DNA from: Microbacterium sp. Root180
Lineage (GTDB): Bacteria > Actinomycetota > Actinomycetes > Actinomycetales > Microbacteriaceae
Assembly: GCF_001428485.1 (NCBI RefSeq)
Contig: NZ_LMHS01000002.1
Location: 542,094 to 606,093 of the forward strand
Reading direction: 5' to 3'
DNA: 64,000 bases
Under the pieces are notes generated by a model, which saw only the letters and a program-made list of their open reading frames with translations, had not been told where the DNA came from and did no database searches. Positions 42,299-52,500 of the stretch are shown here, piece by piece. The position numbers were made by a program, and so were the translations under genes. The stretch's first letter is position 1. The number at the start of each line of letters is the position of its first letter.

Positions 42299-44878
42299 AT
42301 GAGCTCCACCGTCCCCGCTTCGGCGCACGCCGTCGTCGTCGGGGCCGGCATGGTGGCGCACCGCTTCGTGGAGAGCCTCCTCGCGCGGGCCGGCGAGAGC
42401 TGGCGTGTCACCGTGATCGGCGAGGAGGACCGGCATCCGTACGACCGGGTCGGCCTCACCTCGTTCTTCGGCGGCTCGACGCCGGACGACCTGACACTCG
42501 ACCGCAGCGTTCTCGACGACGAGCGCGTGCGCTTCGTCCGCGGCGACGCGGTGGCGCGCATCGACAGAACTGCCCGGCGCGTCACGACGAAGCGCGGTCT
42601 CAGCGTGGCGTACGACCACCTCGTCCTCGCGACCGGTTCGTACGCCGCCCGCCTCGCCGTGGACGGCTTCGGCTGGGACGGCTGCTTCGTCTATCGCACG
42701 CTCGACGACGTCGAGAGCCTGCGGGCCTTCGTCGAGCGCCGCTCGCGTGAACTGGGGCGCGCGCTGACGGGCACCGTCATCGGCGGCGGACTCCTCGGGC
42801 TCGAGGCAGCCGGAGCACTGCAGGGGCTCGACGTCGAATGCACCGTCGTGCAGTCGTCCGACCGGCTGATGTCGGCGCAGCTCGATCTCCCGGCGGGCGA
42901 CGCGCTGCGCAGGCTGATCCAGTCGCGCGGCATCTCGGTGAGGACCGGGGCGGTCACGACGCGCATCGACGCGGATCGCGGCGGGCGCGTGACGGGACTC
43001 GAGTTCCGCGACGGCGGCTACGAGCGCACGGACGTCGTCGTGTTCACCGTCGGCGTCCGGCCGCGCGACGAGCTGGCCCGCGGCGCGGAACTCGCCGTGC
43101 ACGAGCGGGGCGGAGTCCTCATCGACGACGGATGCCGCACCTCGGACGCCCGCATCCTCGCGATCGGCGAGGTGGCCAACTACGACGGCATGTGCGTGGG
43201 GCTGGTGGCTCCGGGCTATGCCATGGCGGAGGTCGCGGCGACCAGACTCCTCGGTGGCGCGGCGTCCTTCCCCGGCTACGACCTGTCAACGAAGCTCAAG
43301 CTGTCAGGCGTCGACGTGGCGAGCTTCGGCGACGCCTTCGGCGAGACCCCGGGCGCGCTGGACGTCGTCTACGCCGACCCCGTCGGCGGCGTCTACAAGA
43401 AGCTGGTCCTCTCCGACGACGCGAAGACGCTGCTGGGCGGCATCCTCGTGGGCGACGCTTCGGCGTACGGCGCGCTGCGCCCTCTCGTCGGCGGTGCGCT
43501 CGGCGGGGATCCGGCCGCCTATCTGATGCCTGAGGGCGGCGTCGCGGCGCCGACCGGCGACCTGCCCGACGAGGCGCTCGTCTGCTCGTGCAACAGCGTC
43601 ACCGCCGGGACGATCCGTCAAGCGGTGCACGAAGAGGGCTGCACGGACGTCGCCGCCGTGAAGTCGTGCACGAAAGCGGGCGCCGCGTGCGGCTCATGCG
43701 TGATGATGGTCAAGAAGATCGTCGGCGCCGAGCTCGCCAAGACCGGCGCCGCGATCAGCAACGCACTGTGCGAGCACTTCGACCTCTCCCGACGCCAGCT
43801 CTTCGACGCCGTGCGCGTGTCCGGACTCACGACGTTCAGCGCCGTCATCGACCGATTCGGCACCGGCCGCGGCTGCGACATCTGCAAGCCCGCGCTCGCC
43901 AGCATCCTGTCGACCCTCGTCGGGCATCACGTGCTCGACGGTGAGAACGCCGCGCTGCAGGACACCAACGACCACGTCATGGCCAACCTGCAGAAGGACG
44001 GAAGCTACTCCGTCGTGCCTCGGATCCCCGGCGGCGAGATCACCCCCGAGGGCCTCGTCGTGATCGGCGAGGTCGCACGTGACTTCGGGCTCTACACGAA
44101 GATCACCGGCGGGCAGCGCATCGACCTGTTCGGCGCGCGGCTGGAGCAGCTGCCCGAGGTGTGGAAGCGTCTCGTGGACGCCGGCTTCGAGTCGGGGCAC
44201 GCGTACGGCAAGTCCCTGCGCACGGTGAAGTCGTGTGTGGGCTCGACGTGGTGCCGCTACGGCGTGCAGGACTCGGTCGGAATGGCGGTGAACCTCGAGC
44301 TGCGCTACCGGGGACTGCGCTCTCCGCACAAGCTCAAGCTCGGCGTCTCGGGCTGCGCGCGCGAGTGCGCGGAGGCGCGAGGAAAGGACGTCGGCGTCAT
44401 CGCGACCGAAGCCGGGTGGAACATGTACGTCGGCGGGAACGGCGGCTTCACCCCGCGACACGCGGTGCTCCTGGCGGAGGGGCTCGACGACGCGGGGCTG
44501 CTCACCGCGATCGACCGCTTCCTGATGTACTACATCTTCACCGCGGACCGCCTCCAGCGCACGGCCCCCTGGTTCGAAGACCTCGAGGGCGGGATCGACG
44601 AGCTGCGGTCGGTGATCTTCGACGACAGCCTCGGCATCTGCGCGGATCTGGATGCCGCGATGGCGGCGCACATCGGATCGTACGAGGACGAATGGCGCGC
44701 GACGCTGGAGGACCCCGAGAAGGTGCGTCGCTTCGCCTCGTTCGTGAACGCGCCGACGACACCGGACCCCTCGCTCGCCTACACCGCCGAGCGCGGACAG
44801 GCCCGACCCGCCACCGATGAGGAGCGCGCGAGCGGTGGCGTCCTCATCGCCGGAACGATCCTGGAGGTGCGCCGATGA
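42299..44878 (+). CDS. nirB: Assimilatory nitrite reductase (NADH), large subunit
   Basis: Reduces nitrite to ammonium with six electrons from NAD(P)H. 859 residues: FAD/NAD domains (HAVVVGAGMVAHRFVE, TVIGGGLLGLEAAGAL), two BFD-like [2Fe-2S] modules (VCSCNSVTAGTI with CTKAGAACGSC, and GRGCDICKPALASIL), then the siroheme/[4Fe-4S] domain with KSCVGSTWCRYG and KLGVSGCARECAEA holding the four cluster Cys. Start: the ATG at 42299 gives the usual N-terminus and lies 6 nt after promoter P2; an in-frame ATG at 42221 with a good SD would add 26 residues. Overlaps nirD (ATGA). Confidence 0.95.
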   Translation: MSSTVPASAHAVVVGAGMVAHRFVESLLARAGESWRVTVIGEEDRHPYDRVGLTSFFGGSTPDDLTLDRSVLDDERVRFVRGDAVARIDRTARRVTTKRGLSVAYDHLVLATGSYAARLAVDGFGWDGCFVYRTLDDVESLRAFVERRSRELGRALTGTVIGGGLLGLEAAGALQGLDVECTVVQSSDRLMSAQLDLPAGDALRRLIQSRGISVRTGAVTTRIDADRGGRVTGLEFRDGGYERTDVVVFTVGVRPRDELARGAELAVHERGGVLIDDGCRTSDARILAIGEVANYDGMCVGLVAPGYAMAEVAATRLLGGAASFPGYDLSTKLKLSGVDVASFGDAFGETPGALDVVYADPVGGVYKKLVLSDDAKTLLGGILVGDASAYGALRPLVGGALGGDPAAYLMPEGGVAAPTGDLPDEALVCSCNSVTAGTIRQAVHEEGCTDVAAVKSCTKAGAACGSCVMMVKKIVGAELAKTGAAISNALCEHFDLSRRQLFDAVRVSGLTTFSAVIDRFGTGRGCDICKPALASILSTLVGHHVLDGENAALQDTNDHVMANLQKDGSYSVVPRIPGGEITPEGLVVIGEVARDFGLYTKITGGQRIDLFGARLEQLPEVWKRLVDAGFESGHAYGKSLRTVKSCVGSTWCRYGVQDSVGMAVNLELRYRGLRSPHKLKLGVSGCARECAEARGKDVGVIATEAGWNMYVGGNGGFTPRHAVLLAEGLDDAGLLTAIDRFLMYYIFTADRLQRTAPWFEDLEGGIDELRSVIFDDSLGICADLDAAMAAHIGSYEDEWRATLEDPEKVRRFASFVNAPTTPDPSLAYTAERGQARPATDEERASGGVLIAGTILEVRR

Positions 44879-45258
44879 CCCTCGTCGACCCGCAGACCAC
44901 CGCCGCCGACGCGCCCGAGGGATGGGTGCGGGTGTGCACGCTGAACGACCTCGAAGTCGAGCGCGGTCGCGCGGCGCTTCTCGGCGGGACGCAGATCGCG
45001 CTCTTCCTGCTGCACAGCGGCCGGGTCCACGCCGTGTCGAACTTCGACCCCTACAGTCGCGCGCACGTGATCTCGCGCGGCATCGTCGGCACCCGACAGG
45101 ATGCTCCCACCGTCGCGTCGCCCATGTACAAGCAGGTCTTCGACCTTCGGACGGGCGCCTGCCTCGATACGCAGGGAAAGGACGCCATCGCCCTCCACGT
45201 CTGGCCGGTGACGGTCAGCGACGGTCAGGTCCTGGTGCGCTGGGAGGCCGAGTCGTGA
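44875..45258 (+). CDS. nirD: Nitrite reductase (NADH) small subunit
   Basis: Partner of NirB. 127 residues with a Rieske-like fold (WVRVCTLNDLEVERGRAALL, ALFLLHSGRVHAVSNFDPYS, ASPMYKQVFDLRTG) that lacks the CxH/CxxH cluster ligands, as is normal for NirD; it is therefore structural, not redox-active. Overlaps nirB by 4 nt at its start and sumT by 4 nt at its stop, so the operon is translationally coupled. Confidence 0.95.
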   Translation: MTLVDPQTTAADAPEGWVRVCTLNDLEVERGRAALLGGTQIALFLLHSGRVHAVSNFDPYSRAHVISRGIVGTRQDAPTVASPMYKQVFDLRTGACLDTQGKDAIALHVWPVTVSDGQVLVRWEAES

Positions 45259-46010
45259 GCGGCCGCGTGGATCTGGTGGGCGGCGGGCCCGGACCGATCG
45301 ACCTCATGACGGTGCGTGCCTGGCGACTGCTGACGCAGGCCGACGTCGTGGTCATGGACCGTCTGGGTCCGACCGACATCCGAGCGCATCTCGGGCCCGA
45401 CGTCGAGATCATCGATGTCGGGAAGCTTCCGGGGCACCATCCCGTCCCCCAGGACGAGATCAACGCGCTCCTCATCGACCGGGCACGCGTGGGCAAGCGG
45501 GTGGTCCGCTTGAAGGGCGGTGACCCGTTCGTCTTCGGTCGGGGCGGCGAGGAGATGGTCGCGTGCGCGGCCGCGGGGATCCCCGTGGCCGTGGTGCCGG
45601 GCATCACCAGCGCAGTCGCCGTTCCTGAGGCGGCAGGCATCCCCGTCACCCACAGAGGCATCGCATCCGCGGTCCACATCGTCAACGGGCAATCCGAGAT
45701 CACGGCGGCGACCCTCGCGGCACTCGGTGAGGATGCCGTCACGACGGTGATCCTCATGGGGGTCGGAGCCCTCCCCCGGCTGGTCGCCGATGCGATGCGG
45801 GCGGGCGTGTCGCCAGATCGTCCGGTGGCGATCGTCGAGCGCGGTCACCACGCCGACCAGCGCACGACCCGCAGCACCCTCGGATCGGTGGTGCTCCATG
45901 CCGGGCGCATCGGCGTGCGCAATCCCGCGGTCATCGTCGTCGGCGACGTGGCACGCGCGGGTCTGCTCGTGCCCGACTTGCTGGCGGCGCAGTCCGGACA
46001 CGGCGGCTGA
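45255..46010 (+). CDS. cobA: Uroporphyrinogen-III C-methyltransferase
   Basis: Methylates uroporphyrinogen III to precorrin-2, the first step toward siroheme, the NirB cofactor. 251 residues, a stand-alone SUMT without the CysG dehydrogenase/chelatase half. Motifs: GRVDLVGGGPGPIDLMTVRA, RLKGGDPFVFGRGGEEM, VPGITSAVAVPEAAGIPVTH and a late ERGHHADQRTTRSTL. Precorrin-2 oxidation and iron insertion must be coded elsewhere. GTG start overlaps nirD. The symbol sumT is equally used. Confidence 0.95.
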   Translation: MSGRVDLVGGGPGPIDLMTVRAWRLLTQADVVVMDRLGPTDIRAHLGPDVEIIDVGKLPGHHPVPQDEINALLIDRARVGKRVVRLKGGDPFVFGRGGEEMVACAAAGIPVAVVPGITSAVAVPEAAGIPVTHRGIASAVHIVNGQSEITAATLAALGEDAVTTVILMGVGALPRLVADAMRAGVSPDRPVAIVERGHHADQRTTRSTLGSVVLHAGRIGVRNPAVIVVGDVARAGLLVPDLLAAQSGHGG

Positions 46011-46015
46011 TCACC

Positions 46016-47161
46016 GTGACGGCCGCGCGTCCCGCTCTCTCCGCCGCTCTCGACGGCTGCACGATCGTGATCGCCGTGGACCGGCGATCCCTCGAGCTCG
46101 CGGCCGCCCTCGAGCGTCACGGAGCGACCGTGCGCCACGCTCCGGCGCTCACGATCGTCCCGCACATCGACGACGACGCGCTCATCGCGCGCACGCGCGA
46201 GCTGATCGCGCTCCCGCCCGACGTGGTGGTGGCGACGACCGGTGTCGGATTCCGCGGCTGGATGGAGGCCGCGGACGAAGCAGGCCTCCTCGACGACCTC
46301 CACGCGGCGCTCGCCGGTGCGCAGATCGTCGCCCGCGGCCCGAAGGCGCGCGGCGCGATCCAGCAGGCGGGGCTGACGGCCGATTGGGTCGCCGAATCGG
46401 AGACGTCCGCCGAGCTGGGCGAGTACCTGCTCGCGGAGGGGGTCTCCAGCCGCCGTATCGCCGTGCAGCATCACGGCTCCGGCGCCGACGGTCTCGACGA
46501 GCTCTTCGAGACCGCCGGGGCGGATGTCGTCAGCCTCACCGTCTACCGGTGGGGGCCGCCTCCCGATGCCGTGGCGGTGCGTCGCTCGGTCGCCACGACG
46601 GCTCAGGGCGAGGTCGATGCGGTCCTGTTCACGTCGGCTCCCGGCGCCGCGGAGTGGCTGGCCGCCGCATCGCGCGAGGGCATCCTCGACGACATCGTCG
46701 CGCTCACGCAGACGGGCCGAGTGCTCATGGCCGCGGTCGGACCGATCACGGCAGGGCCCCTCGTCGACGTCGGCATCGCCCCGCTCGTCGCGGAGCGCGG
46801 GCGCCTCGGCTCGCTCGTGCGGGCCGTCGTGACGCACTTCGGAGGGGGTCACGCCGCCTCGCTCCCCACGACTGCGGGGCGTCTCGAGCTGCGCAGCTCC
46901 GGCGCCGTGCTCGACGGCGTCCACGTCCCGCTCTCGCGAACCGGGGCCGACGTGCTCGCCGCTCTGTTCGAGGCCGGCGGCGGCGTCGTATCGCGACAGC
47001 GCCTCCAGGGCGCACTTCCCCGGTCCGGCGAGAACACCCACGCCGTCGAGATGGCCGTGGCGCGGGTGCGCGAAGCGCTCGGGGTCCCCGCCCTGATCAA
47101 GACGGTCGTCAAGCGCGGCTACCGGCTCGACGTGCTCGATCCCGCCGAGGCATCCGCCTGA
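46016..47161 (+). CDS. nnaR: NnaR-type regulator: HemD-like domain fused to a winged helix
   Basis: 381 residues. The first 260 or so are a uroporphyrinogen-III synthase fold (LDGCTIVIAVDRRSLELAAALE, VVATTGVGFRGWMEAADE, DAVLFTSAPGAAEWLA). After a linker, an OmpR-like DNA-binding domain follows (LSRTGADVLAALFEAGGGVV, HAVEMAVARVREALGVP, IKTVVKRGYRL). This architecture and place beside nirBD match NnaR, described in Streptomyces and mycobacteria as a nitrate/nitrite assimilation regulator acting with GlnR. Whether it still makes uroporphyrinogen III is uncertain. GTG at 46016; converges on trmD with a 4-nt gap. Confidence 0.88.
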   Translation: MTAARPALSAALDGCTIVIAVDRRSLELAAALERHGATVRHAPALTIVPHIDDDALIARTRELIALPPDVVVATTGVGFRGWMEAADEAGLLDDLHAALAGAQIVARGPKARGAIQQAGLTADWVAESETSAELGEYLLAEGVSSRRIAVQHHGSGADGLDELFETAGADVVSLTVYRWGPPPDAVAVRRSVATTAQGEVDAVLFTSAPGAAEWLAAASREGILDDIVALTQTGRVLMAAVGPITAGPLVDVGIAPLVAERGRLGSLVRAVVTHFGGGHAASLPTTAGRLELRSSGAVLDGVHVPLSRTGADVLAALFEAGGGVVSRQRLQGALPRSGENTHAVEMAVARVREALGVPALIKTVVKRGYRLDVLDPAEASA

Positions 47162-47165
47162 CCGA

Positions 47166-47843
47166 TCAGGGCAGCAGGTCCGGCCGGTGGGTCCGCGTGC
47201 GCTCGAGACTCTGCTCGCGGCGCCACGCGGCGATCGCGCCGTGGTTGCCGCTCAGCAGGATCGCCGGCACCTCGTGCCCGCGCCACTGGGCGGGCTTCGT
47301 GTAGCTCGGGTACTCGAGCAGCCCGTCCTCGTGCGACTCTTCGACGAGGCTCTCGGGATTGCCCACCACGCCGGGGACGAGCCGCGACACCGCCTCGACG
47401 ACGGCCATCGCGGCGACCTCACCGCCGTTGAGCACGTAGTCGCCCAGGCTCACCAGCCGCACGCGCCCCCGCGTCGCGTAGTGGTCCACGACGCGCTGAT
47501 CGATCCCCTCGTACCGGCCGCAGGCGAACACGAGGTGCCGCTCCTGCGCGAGCTCGCGCGCCATCGACTGCGTGAACCGCTCGCCGGCCGGCGACGGCAC
47601 GAGCAGGACCGCATCGTCGGTGAGGACCTCGTCGAGGGCCTCGCCCCAGGGCTCGGGCTTCATCACCATGCCCGCTCCCCCGCCGTACGGGGTGTCGTCG
47701 ACGGTGTGGTGACGGTCGTGGGTCCAGTCGCGCAGATCGTGGACGCGCAGGTCCAGGATGCCGCGGTCGCGGGCCTTGCCGATGAGCGAGACGTCGAGCA
47801 CGTCGAAGAACGCCGGGAAGATCGTGACGATGTCGACGCGCAT
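47166..47843 (-). CDS. trmD: tRNA (guanine-N1)-methyltransferase
   Basis: Methylates G37 next to the anticodon of several tRNAs, preventing frameshifts. 225 residues. The trefoil-knot SAM-binding segments are present: [53 protein letters not shown] and [15 protein letters not shown]. The ATG at 47843 is 7 nt after TAGACT, which fits a leaderless mRNA. It is isolated between nnaR and narK instead of sitting between rimM and rplS. Confidence 0.97.
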   Translation of the reverse strand: MRVDIVTIFPAFFDVLDVSLIGKARDRGILDLRVHDLRDWTHDRHHTVDDTPYGGGAGMVMKPEPWGEALDEVLTDDAVLLVPSPAGERFTQSMARELAQERHLVFACGRYEGIDQRVVDHYATRGRVRLVSLGDYVLNGGEVAAMAVVEAVSRLVPGVVGNPESLVEESHEDGLLEYPSYTKPAQWRGHEVPAILLSGNHGAIAAWRREQSLERTRTHRPDLLP

Positions 47844-47850
47844 GGATTCG

Positions 47851-47856
47851 AGTCTA
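47851..47856 (-). promoter_or_regulatory. -10 element of trmD, leaderless type
   Basis: TAGACT on the minus strand, seven bases upstream of the trmD ATG. It gives trmD its own promoter now that rimM is no longer adjacent. Confidence 0.55.
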
Positions 47857-47924
47857 GGCATCCGCCCATGTTTCCGACGTGTGACCGACCACTCACCCGG
47901 CCCGACGGCGGCGGTGATCGAACC

Positions 47925-47979
47925 TTGACCCAGAAGTAACCGGACGGGTCGCGGCCCGGAAACACGCTCTTCATACCGT
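47925..47979 (+). promoter_or_regulatory. narK promoter with GlnR-like boxes
   Basis: TTGAC at 47925, GTAAC at 47936 (11 nt later) and GGAAAC at 47958, which is 15 nt (from its GAAAC) upstream of TACCGT at 47974-47979. Same plan as the nirB and nitrate reductase promoters. The RNA would start near 47986, ahead of SD AGAGGAGG at 47996-48003. Confidence 0.6.
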
Positions 47980-48007
47980 GGAGGCACACTTCATCAGAGG
48001 AGGCGTC

Positions 48008-49429
48008 ATGACCACGACCGTCACCGCGACCGCGACGGACGTCGCGGCTCCGCCCCGAGCCGATGCACCCGTCGAACTCGTTCGTCGTCCAGGCCGTTGG
48101 ATCGATGGCTGGAACCCCGAGAACGGCGAATTCTGGCAGGCCGAGGGACGTGGGATCGCCCAGCGCAATCTGCGCTGGTCGATCTTCGCGGAGTTCCTCG
48201 GCTTCATCATCTGGCAGCTGTGGAGCATCGTGGTCGTGATGCTTCCGGGAGCCGGTTTCGATCTCTCAAGCTCGCAGCTGTTCTGGCTGATCTCCGTTCC
48301 GAGCCTCGTCGGCGCCACGCTGCGATTCCCGTACACCTTCATGGTGGCGATCTTCGGCGGCCGCAACTGGACGATCGTCTCGGCCGCGCTGCTGCTGATC
48401 CCCGCCGTGCTGCTGGGCATCGTCGTCTCCAACCCGGAGACCCCGTTCGCCGTGCTGCTGCTGGTGGCCGCGCTCGGCGGCGTCGGCGGCGGGAACTTCG
48501 CGAGCTCCATGGCGAACATCACCTACTTCTTCCCGCAGAAGGAGAAGGGCTGGGCGCTCGGCCTCAACGCGGCGGGCGGCAACCTCGGCACGTCGGTCGC
48601 GCAATTCGCCGTCCCGATCGTCGTCACGATCGGCGCCGGCGCGACCATGAACGTCGCCCTCGCCGGCTGGATGTGGATTCCGCTCATCCTCGTCGCGATG
48701 TGGGGCGCGTGGCGCTACATGGACAACCTGTCGTCCGCGAAGGCCGACTTCGCCGGGTCGGCCGCCGCCCTCCGCGAGCCCCACCTGTGGGTGATGGCGT
48801 TGCTCTACATCGGCACCTTCGGCTCCTTCATCGGCTTCGCGAGCGTCTTCCCGAAGCTGATCGCCGACCAGTTCCCGGAGTTCTCGACCTTCCAGGTCGG
48901 CCAGGCCGCGGTCTCCCTCGCCTTTCTCGGCGCGCTGGTGGGATCCCTCGCACGGCCCTTCGGCGGCCGGCTCGCCGACCGCTTCGGCGGCGCCCGAGTG
49001 ACCGTCGGCGCCTTCGCCGTCATGGCCCTCGGCGCGCTGTCCCTCATCTGGACACTGCCGCTGCAGAGCTTCTGGGTCTTCCTCGCCTGCTTCCTCGTGC
49101 TGTTCGCGGCGACCGGGATGGGCAACGGCTCGACGTATCGCATGATCCCCAGCATCTTCGCCGCTCGCGGGCTCGCCACCGGCGCGGTGCCGGGCACACC
49201 CGCCGGCATCAAGATCCAGCGCAAGGCTGCAGCGGCGCTCGGGCTGATCTCGGCGATCGGCGCCTACGGCGGCTTCGTCGTGCCGCAGGTGCTCAACGCG
49301 TCGCAGCTGGCGACCGGGGGCTACACGGCGGCCTTCTACGGCTTCGTGGCCGCCTACGTCGGACTGATGGTCCTGACGGTGCTGGTGTACGTCATCCCCC
49401 GCCGCTCGCTCGCTCAGCAGCGCATCTGA
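48008..49429 (+). CDS. narK: Nitrate/nitrite transporter (MFS, NarK family)
   Basis: Imports nitrate and/or exchanges nitrite. 473 residues with about twelve membrane helices. NarK-type signatures: LFWLISVPSLVGATLRFPYTF near residue 95, GVGGGNFASSMANITYFFP and GMGNGSTYRMIP (nitrate signature repeats), and FGGRLADRFGGARVT. ATG at 48008 with a strong SD. It faces the fused nitrate reductase gene, and a bidirectional hairpin lies between them. Confidence 0.95.
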   Translation: MTTTVTATATDVAAPPRADAPVELVRRPGRWIDGWNPENGEFWQAEGRGIAQRNLRWSIFAEFLGFIIWQLWSIVVVMLPGAGFDLSSSQLFWLISVPSLVGATLRFPYTFMVAIFGGRNWTIVSAALLLIPAVLLGIVVSNPETPFAVLLLVAALGGVGGGNFASSMANITYFFPQKEKGWALGLNAAGGNLGTSVAQFAVPIVVTIGAGATMNVALAGWMWIPLILVAMWGAWRYMDNLSSAKADFAGSAAALREPHLWVMALLYIGTFGSFIGFASVFPKLIADQFPEFSTFQVGQAAVSLAFLGALVGSLARPFGGRLADRFGGARVTVGAFAVMALGALSLIWTLPLQSFWVFLACFLVLFAATGMGNGSTYRMIPSIFAARGLATGAVPGTPAGIKIQRKAAAALGLISAIGAYGGFVVPQVLNASQLATGGYTAAFYGFVAAYVGLMVLTVLVYVIPRRSLAQQRI

Positions 49430-49440
49430 CGCGAGCAACG

Positions 49441-49478
49441 ACGAATCGGCCGCTCCCCTCTCGGGGCGGCCGATTCGT
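49441..49478. terminator. Bidirectional hairpin between narK and the nitrate reductase gene
   Basis: Long stem (acgaatcggccgc.. 49441 onward pairing with gcggccgattcgt ending 49478), about 16 bp with one small bulge and a short loop. It lies 12 nt after the narK stop and serves both convergent genes. Confidence 0.75.
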
Positions 49479-49575
49479 CGTGCTCCCCGTGCAGAGATGC
49501 AGGAGACACGCCGCGCGGAGTGTGTGGAAAGCGCCTGACGCGCCGGTGCTTCCTGGATCTTCGACGCGCCCGTGG

Positions 49576-52500
49576 TCAGTAAACGTCGCGGACGTAGCGC
49601 TTGTGCGCGACGAGAGACCTGCGGAACTCGATCGCCGCCTCGGCCGACAGACCGCCGTGCCGTTGCGCGATCGTCACCAGGGTGTCGTCGACGTCCTTCG
49701 CCATGCGGCTGGCGTCGCCGCACACGTAGAGGTGGGCGCCGTCCTGCAGCCAGCGCCACAGTTCGAGCCCGTGCTCCTCCATGCGGTCCTGCACGTAGAT
49801 CTTCTGCCGCTGGTCTCGCGAGAACGCGAGGTCCAGCCGCGTGAGGAACCCGTCCTCGTGCATCGCCTCGAGCTCTTCGCGGTAGTAGAAGTCGCTCGCG
49901 GCGTGCTGCTCGCCGAAGAACAGCCAGTTGCGACCGGAATGGGCATCCGCCCGTCGATCGTGCAGGAAGCCGCGGAAGGGGGCGATTCCCGTCCCGGGAC
50001 CGATCATGATGATCGGAACGGTCGGGTCCGCGGGGACGCGGAAGTGCGGTGACTTCTGGAGGTAGATGCGACTGGGGGCATCGGCGGCGACATCCGCGAG
50101 GAACGTCGAGGCGACGCCCCCACGCCGGCGCCCCGTCTCGGTCTCGAAGCGAACGACCGAGACGGTCAGCTGCACCTCATCGGGACTCGTCTTCGGGCTC
50201 GACGAGATCGAGTACTGCCGAGGCTGCAACCGCTTGAGCACCGGCATCCACTCGGCCACGCTCGCCCGCGGCGGAAACGCACGCAGGAGATCCACCGCGT
50301 GCATGCTCCACAGGTACTGCTCGAGGCGCCCCCGGTTCTCGCGGCGCAGGAGCGTGGTCAGGTCCGGATCGGCATTGTGCTCGGCGACGAACGCGAGCAG
50401 GTCCGGGGTGATCCGGGTGATGTCGAGATCGCTCGTGAGGGCGTCGTCGAGGAACCGCTCCTCGCCGTCGAGATCGACGATCTCCCGCGGCGCCAGGCCC
50501 GTGACCTCGAGCCACTCGGCCACCGCGCCCGCAGAATTCGGGGCGAGGACGCCGAGCGAATCGCCCGCCTCATACGCGACCCCGGCGTGCGACAGGTCGA
50601 AGCCGAACTGGCGCACCTCCTTCGCCGAGCCCGCGCCGCTGAGCAGCGTGTTCGTCACGAGCGCGGCGCGCACCGGATTCGCGCGAGTGAAGAGGCGGCG
50701 GGTCGGCGGCGGAGCCGGCTCGACGGCAGTGACGGATGCCTCGCCCTCGGCGAACGTCGAGATCACCTGGTCCAGCCACGCGGCCGCGGGCTGGGCGTAG
50801 TCCGGCTCGCAGTCCACACGAGGGACCAGGGCGGTCGCGCCCAGCGCGCCGAGGCGCTCGTCGATACTGCGCCCGTGCCCGCAGAAGTCGTCGTAGCTCG
50901 GGTCGCCGATCGCGAACACCGCGTAGTCGAGGTCGGCGAGCGTCGGCGCGCCGTCGCCGCTGAGCTCGGTCCACAGGTCCGCGGCATTGTCCGGCGGCCC
51001 GCCGTCGCCGAAGGTCGACGTCACCACGAGCAGGCGGCGTGCGGCCGCGAGCTCGGTCAGCGACATGTCGACCATGCTGATCATCCGCGACCGGATGCCT
51101 CGTGCCGTCAGGGTCGCCGCGCACGCGGCGGCGACCTCCTCGGCGTTCCCGGTCTGCGATCCCCAGAGAACCGTGACCTCGTCGTCCGCATCGGCCGCAG
51201 GTTCAGCGCCGCGCAGTTCCCGCGAGTACAGCCCCGCGAGCACGCCGTCCAGCCATGCCCTCGAGACGGCGCGCAGGGGCGCGGATGCCGGCAGCACCGG
51301 GACTGCTCCGGCCTCGACGGGAGAGGCCTCCAGCGCCGCGAGGAAGCCCGACACGTACGCGTGCTCCGCCTCGTCCAGCACGGGCGGCGCGGGAGCGCCG
51401 ACCCCGACGCCGGCGAGCACCTCGCGCGCGCGGTCGGGAGGCGGCATCCGCTGGTCCGCCTCGTCGGCGGTGTCACGAGGGGCAGGGCCGACGCGGCGGA
51501 GGGAGACCGCGGCGTACTTGAACTCGGGCTGCAGCGACGCCGGATCCACCGCGTCGCTCGTCACCGCGTTGACGGTGAGGTACTCGCCATGCTCGTCGTT
51601 CCAATGGAAGGGTGCGAAGCAGCACCCGGGGCGCACGCGATCGGACACGACCGCGGGCAGCACCACTCTCCCCCGACGGGAGGAGACCTCGACGAGGTCG
51701 CCCGGGGAGATCCCCTGGGCCTGCGCGTCGTCCGGATGGACCTCGACGAACGGATCGGGGTTGAGCTTCACCAGCTTTCCGACTCTGCCGGTCTTGGTCA
51801 TCGTGTGCCACTGGTGCTGCAGCCGGCCGGTGTTGAGGATCCAGGGGAAGTCGTCATCCGGCAGCTCGCTCGGCCCGATGTGCGGCCGCGCGAAGAACTG
51901 CGCCCGCCGCGACGGCGTCGCGAACGCCAGGCGCGGTGGGGTCCCGTCGGCCTCGCGATGCAGGCTCTGGCTCACTCCGTCGTTGAGGTAGCGGATCGGA
52001 TGCCGCTGCGCCGAGTCGTCGGGAGGCGCCGGCCACTGCACCGGACCGCGCCGCAGCCGCTCGTAGGTGACGCCGCGCACGTCCCACCCGGTCTTCGGAT
52101 TCCAGAACCGCCGAATCTCGTCGAAGACCTCTTCGGCGCTGGTGAAGCCGAACCCCTCGTCGAACCCCATCGCCCGCGCGACGAGGCAGATCGTGAGCCA
52201 GTCCGGCTGCGCATCGCCGGGCGCGTCCAGCGCGCGCGGCACGAGGGTCATCGTGCGATCGCTGCTCGTCATGACACCCTCGGACTCGACCCACAGCGTG
52301 GCGGGCAGCAGGATGTCGGCGTACGCGTTGGTGGCGGTCTCGGTGAACACGTCCTGCGCGATGACCAGCTCGGCCGCCTCGAGCCCCTCGATCACCGTCT
52401 TGCGGTTCGCTACCGACGCCACCGGGTTGGTGCAGATGATCCACGCGGCCTTGAGGTCACCTGCCGCCATCGTTCTGAACAGGTCGATCGTGCCGGCGCC

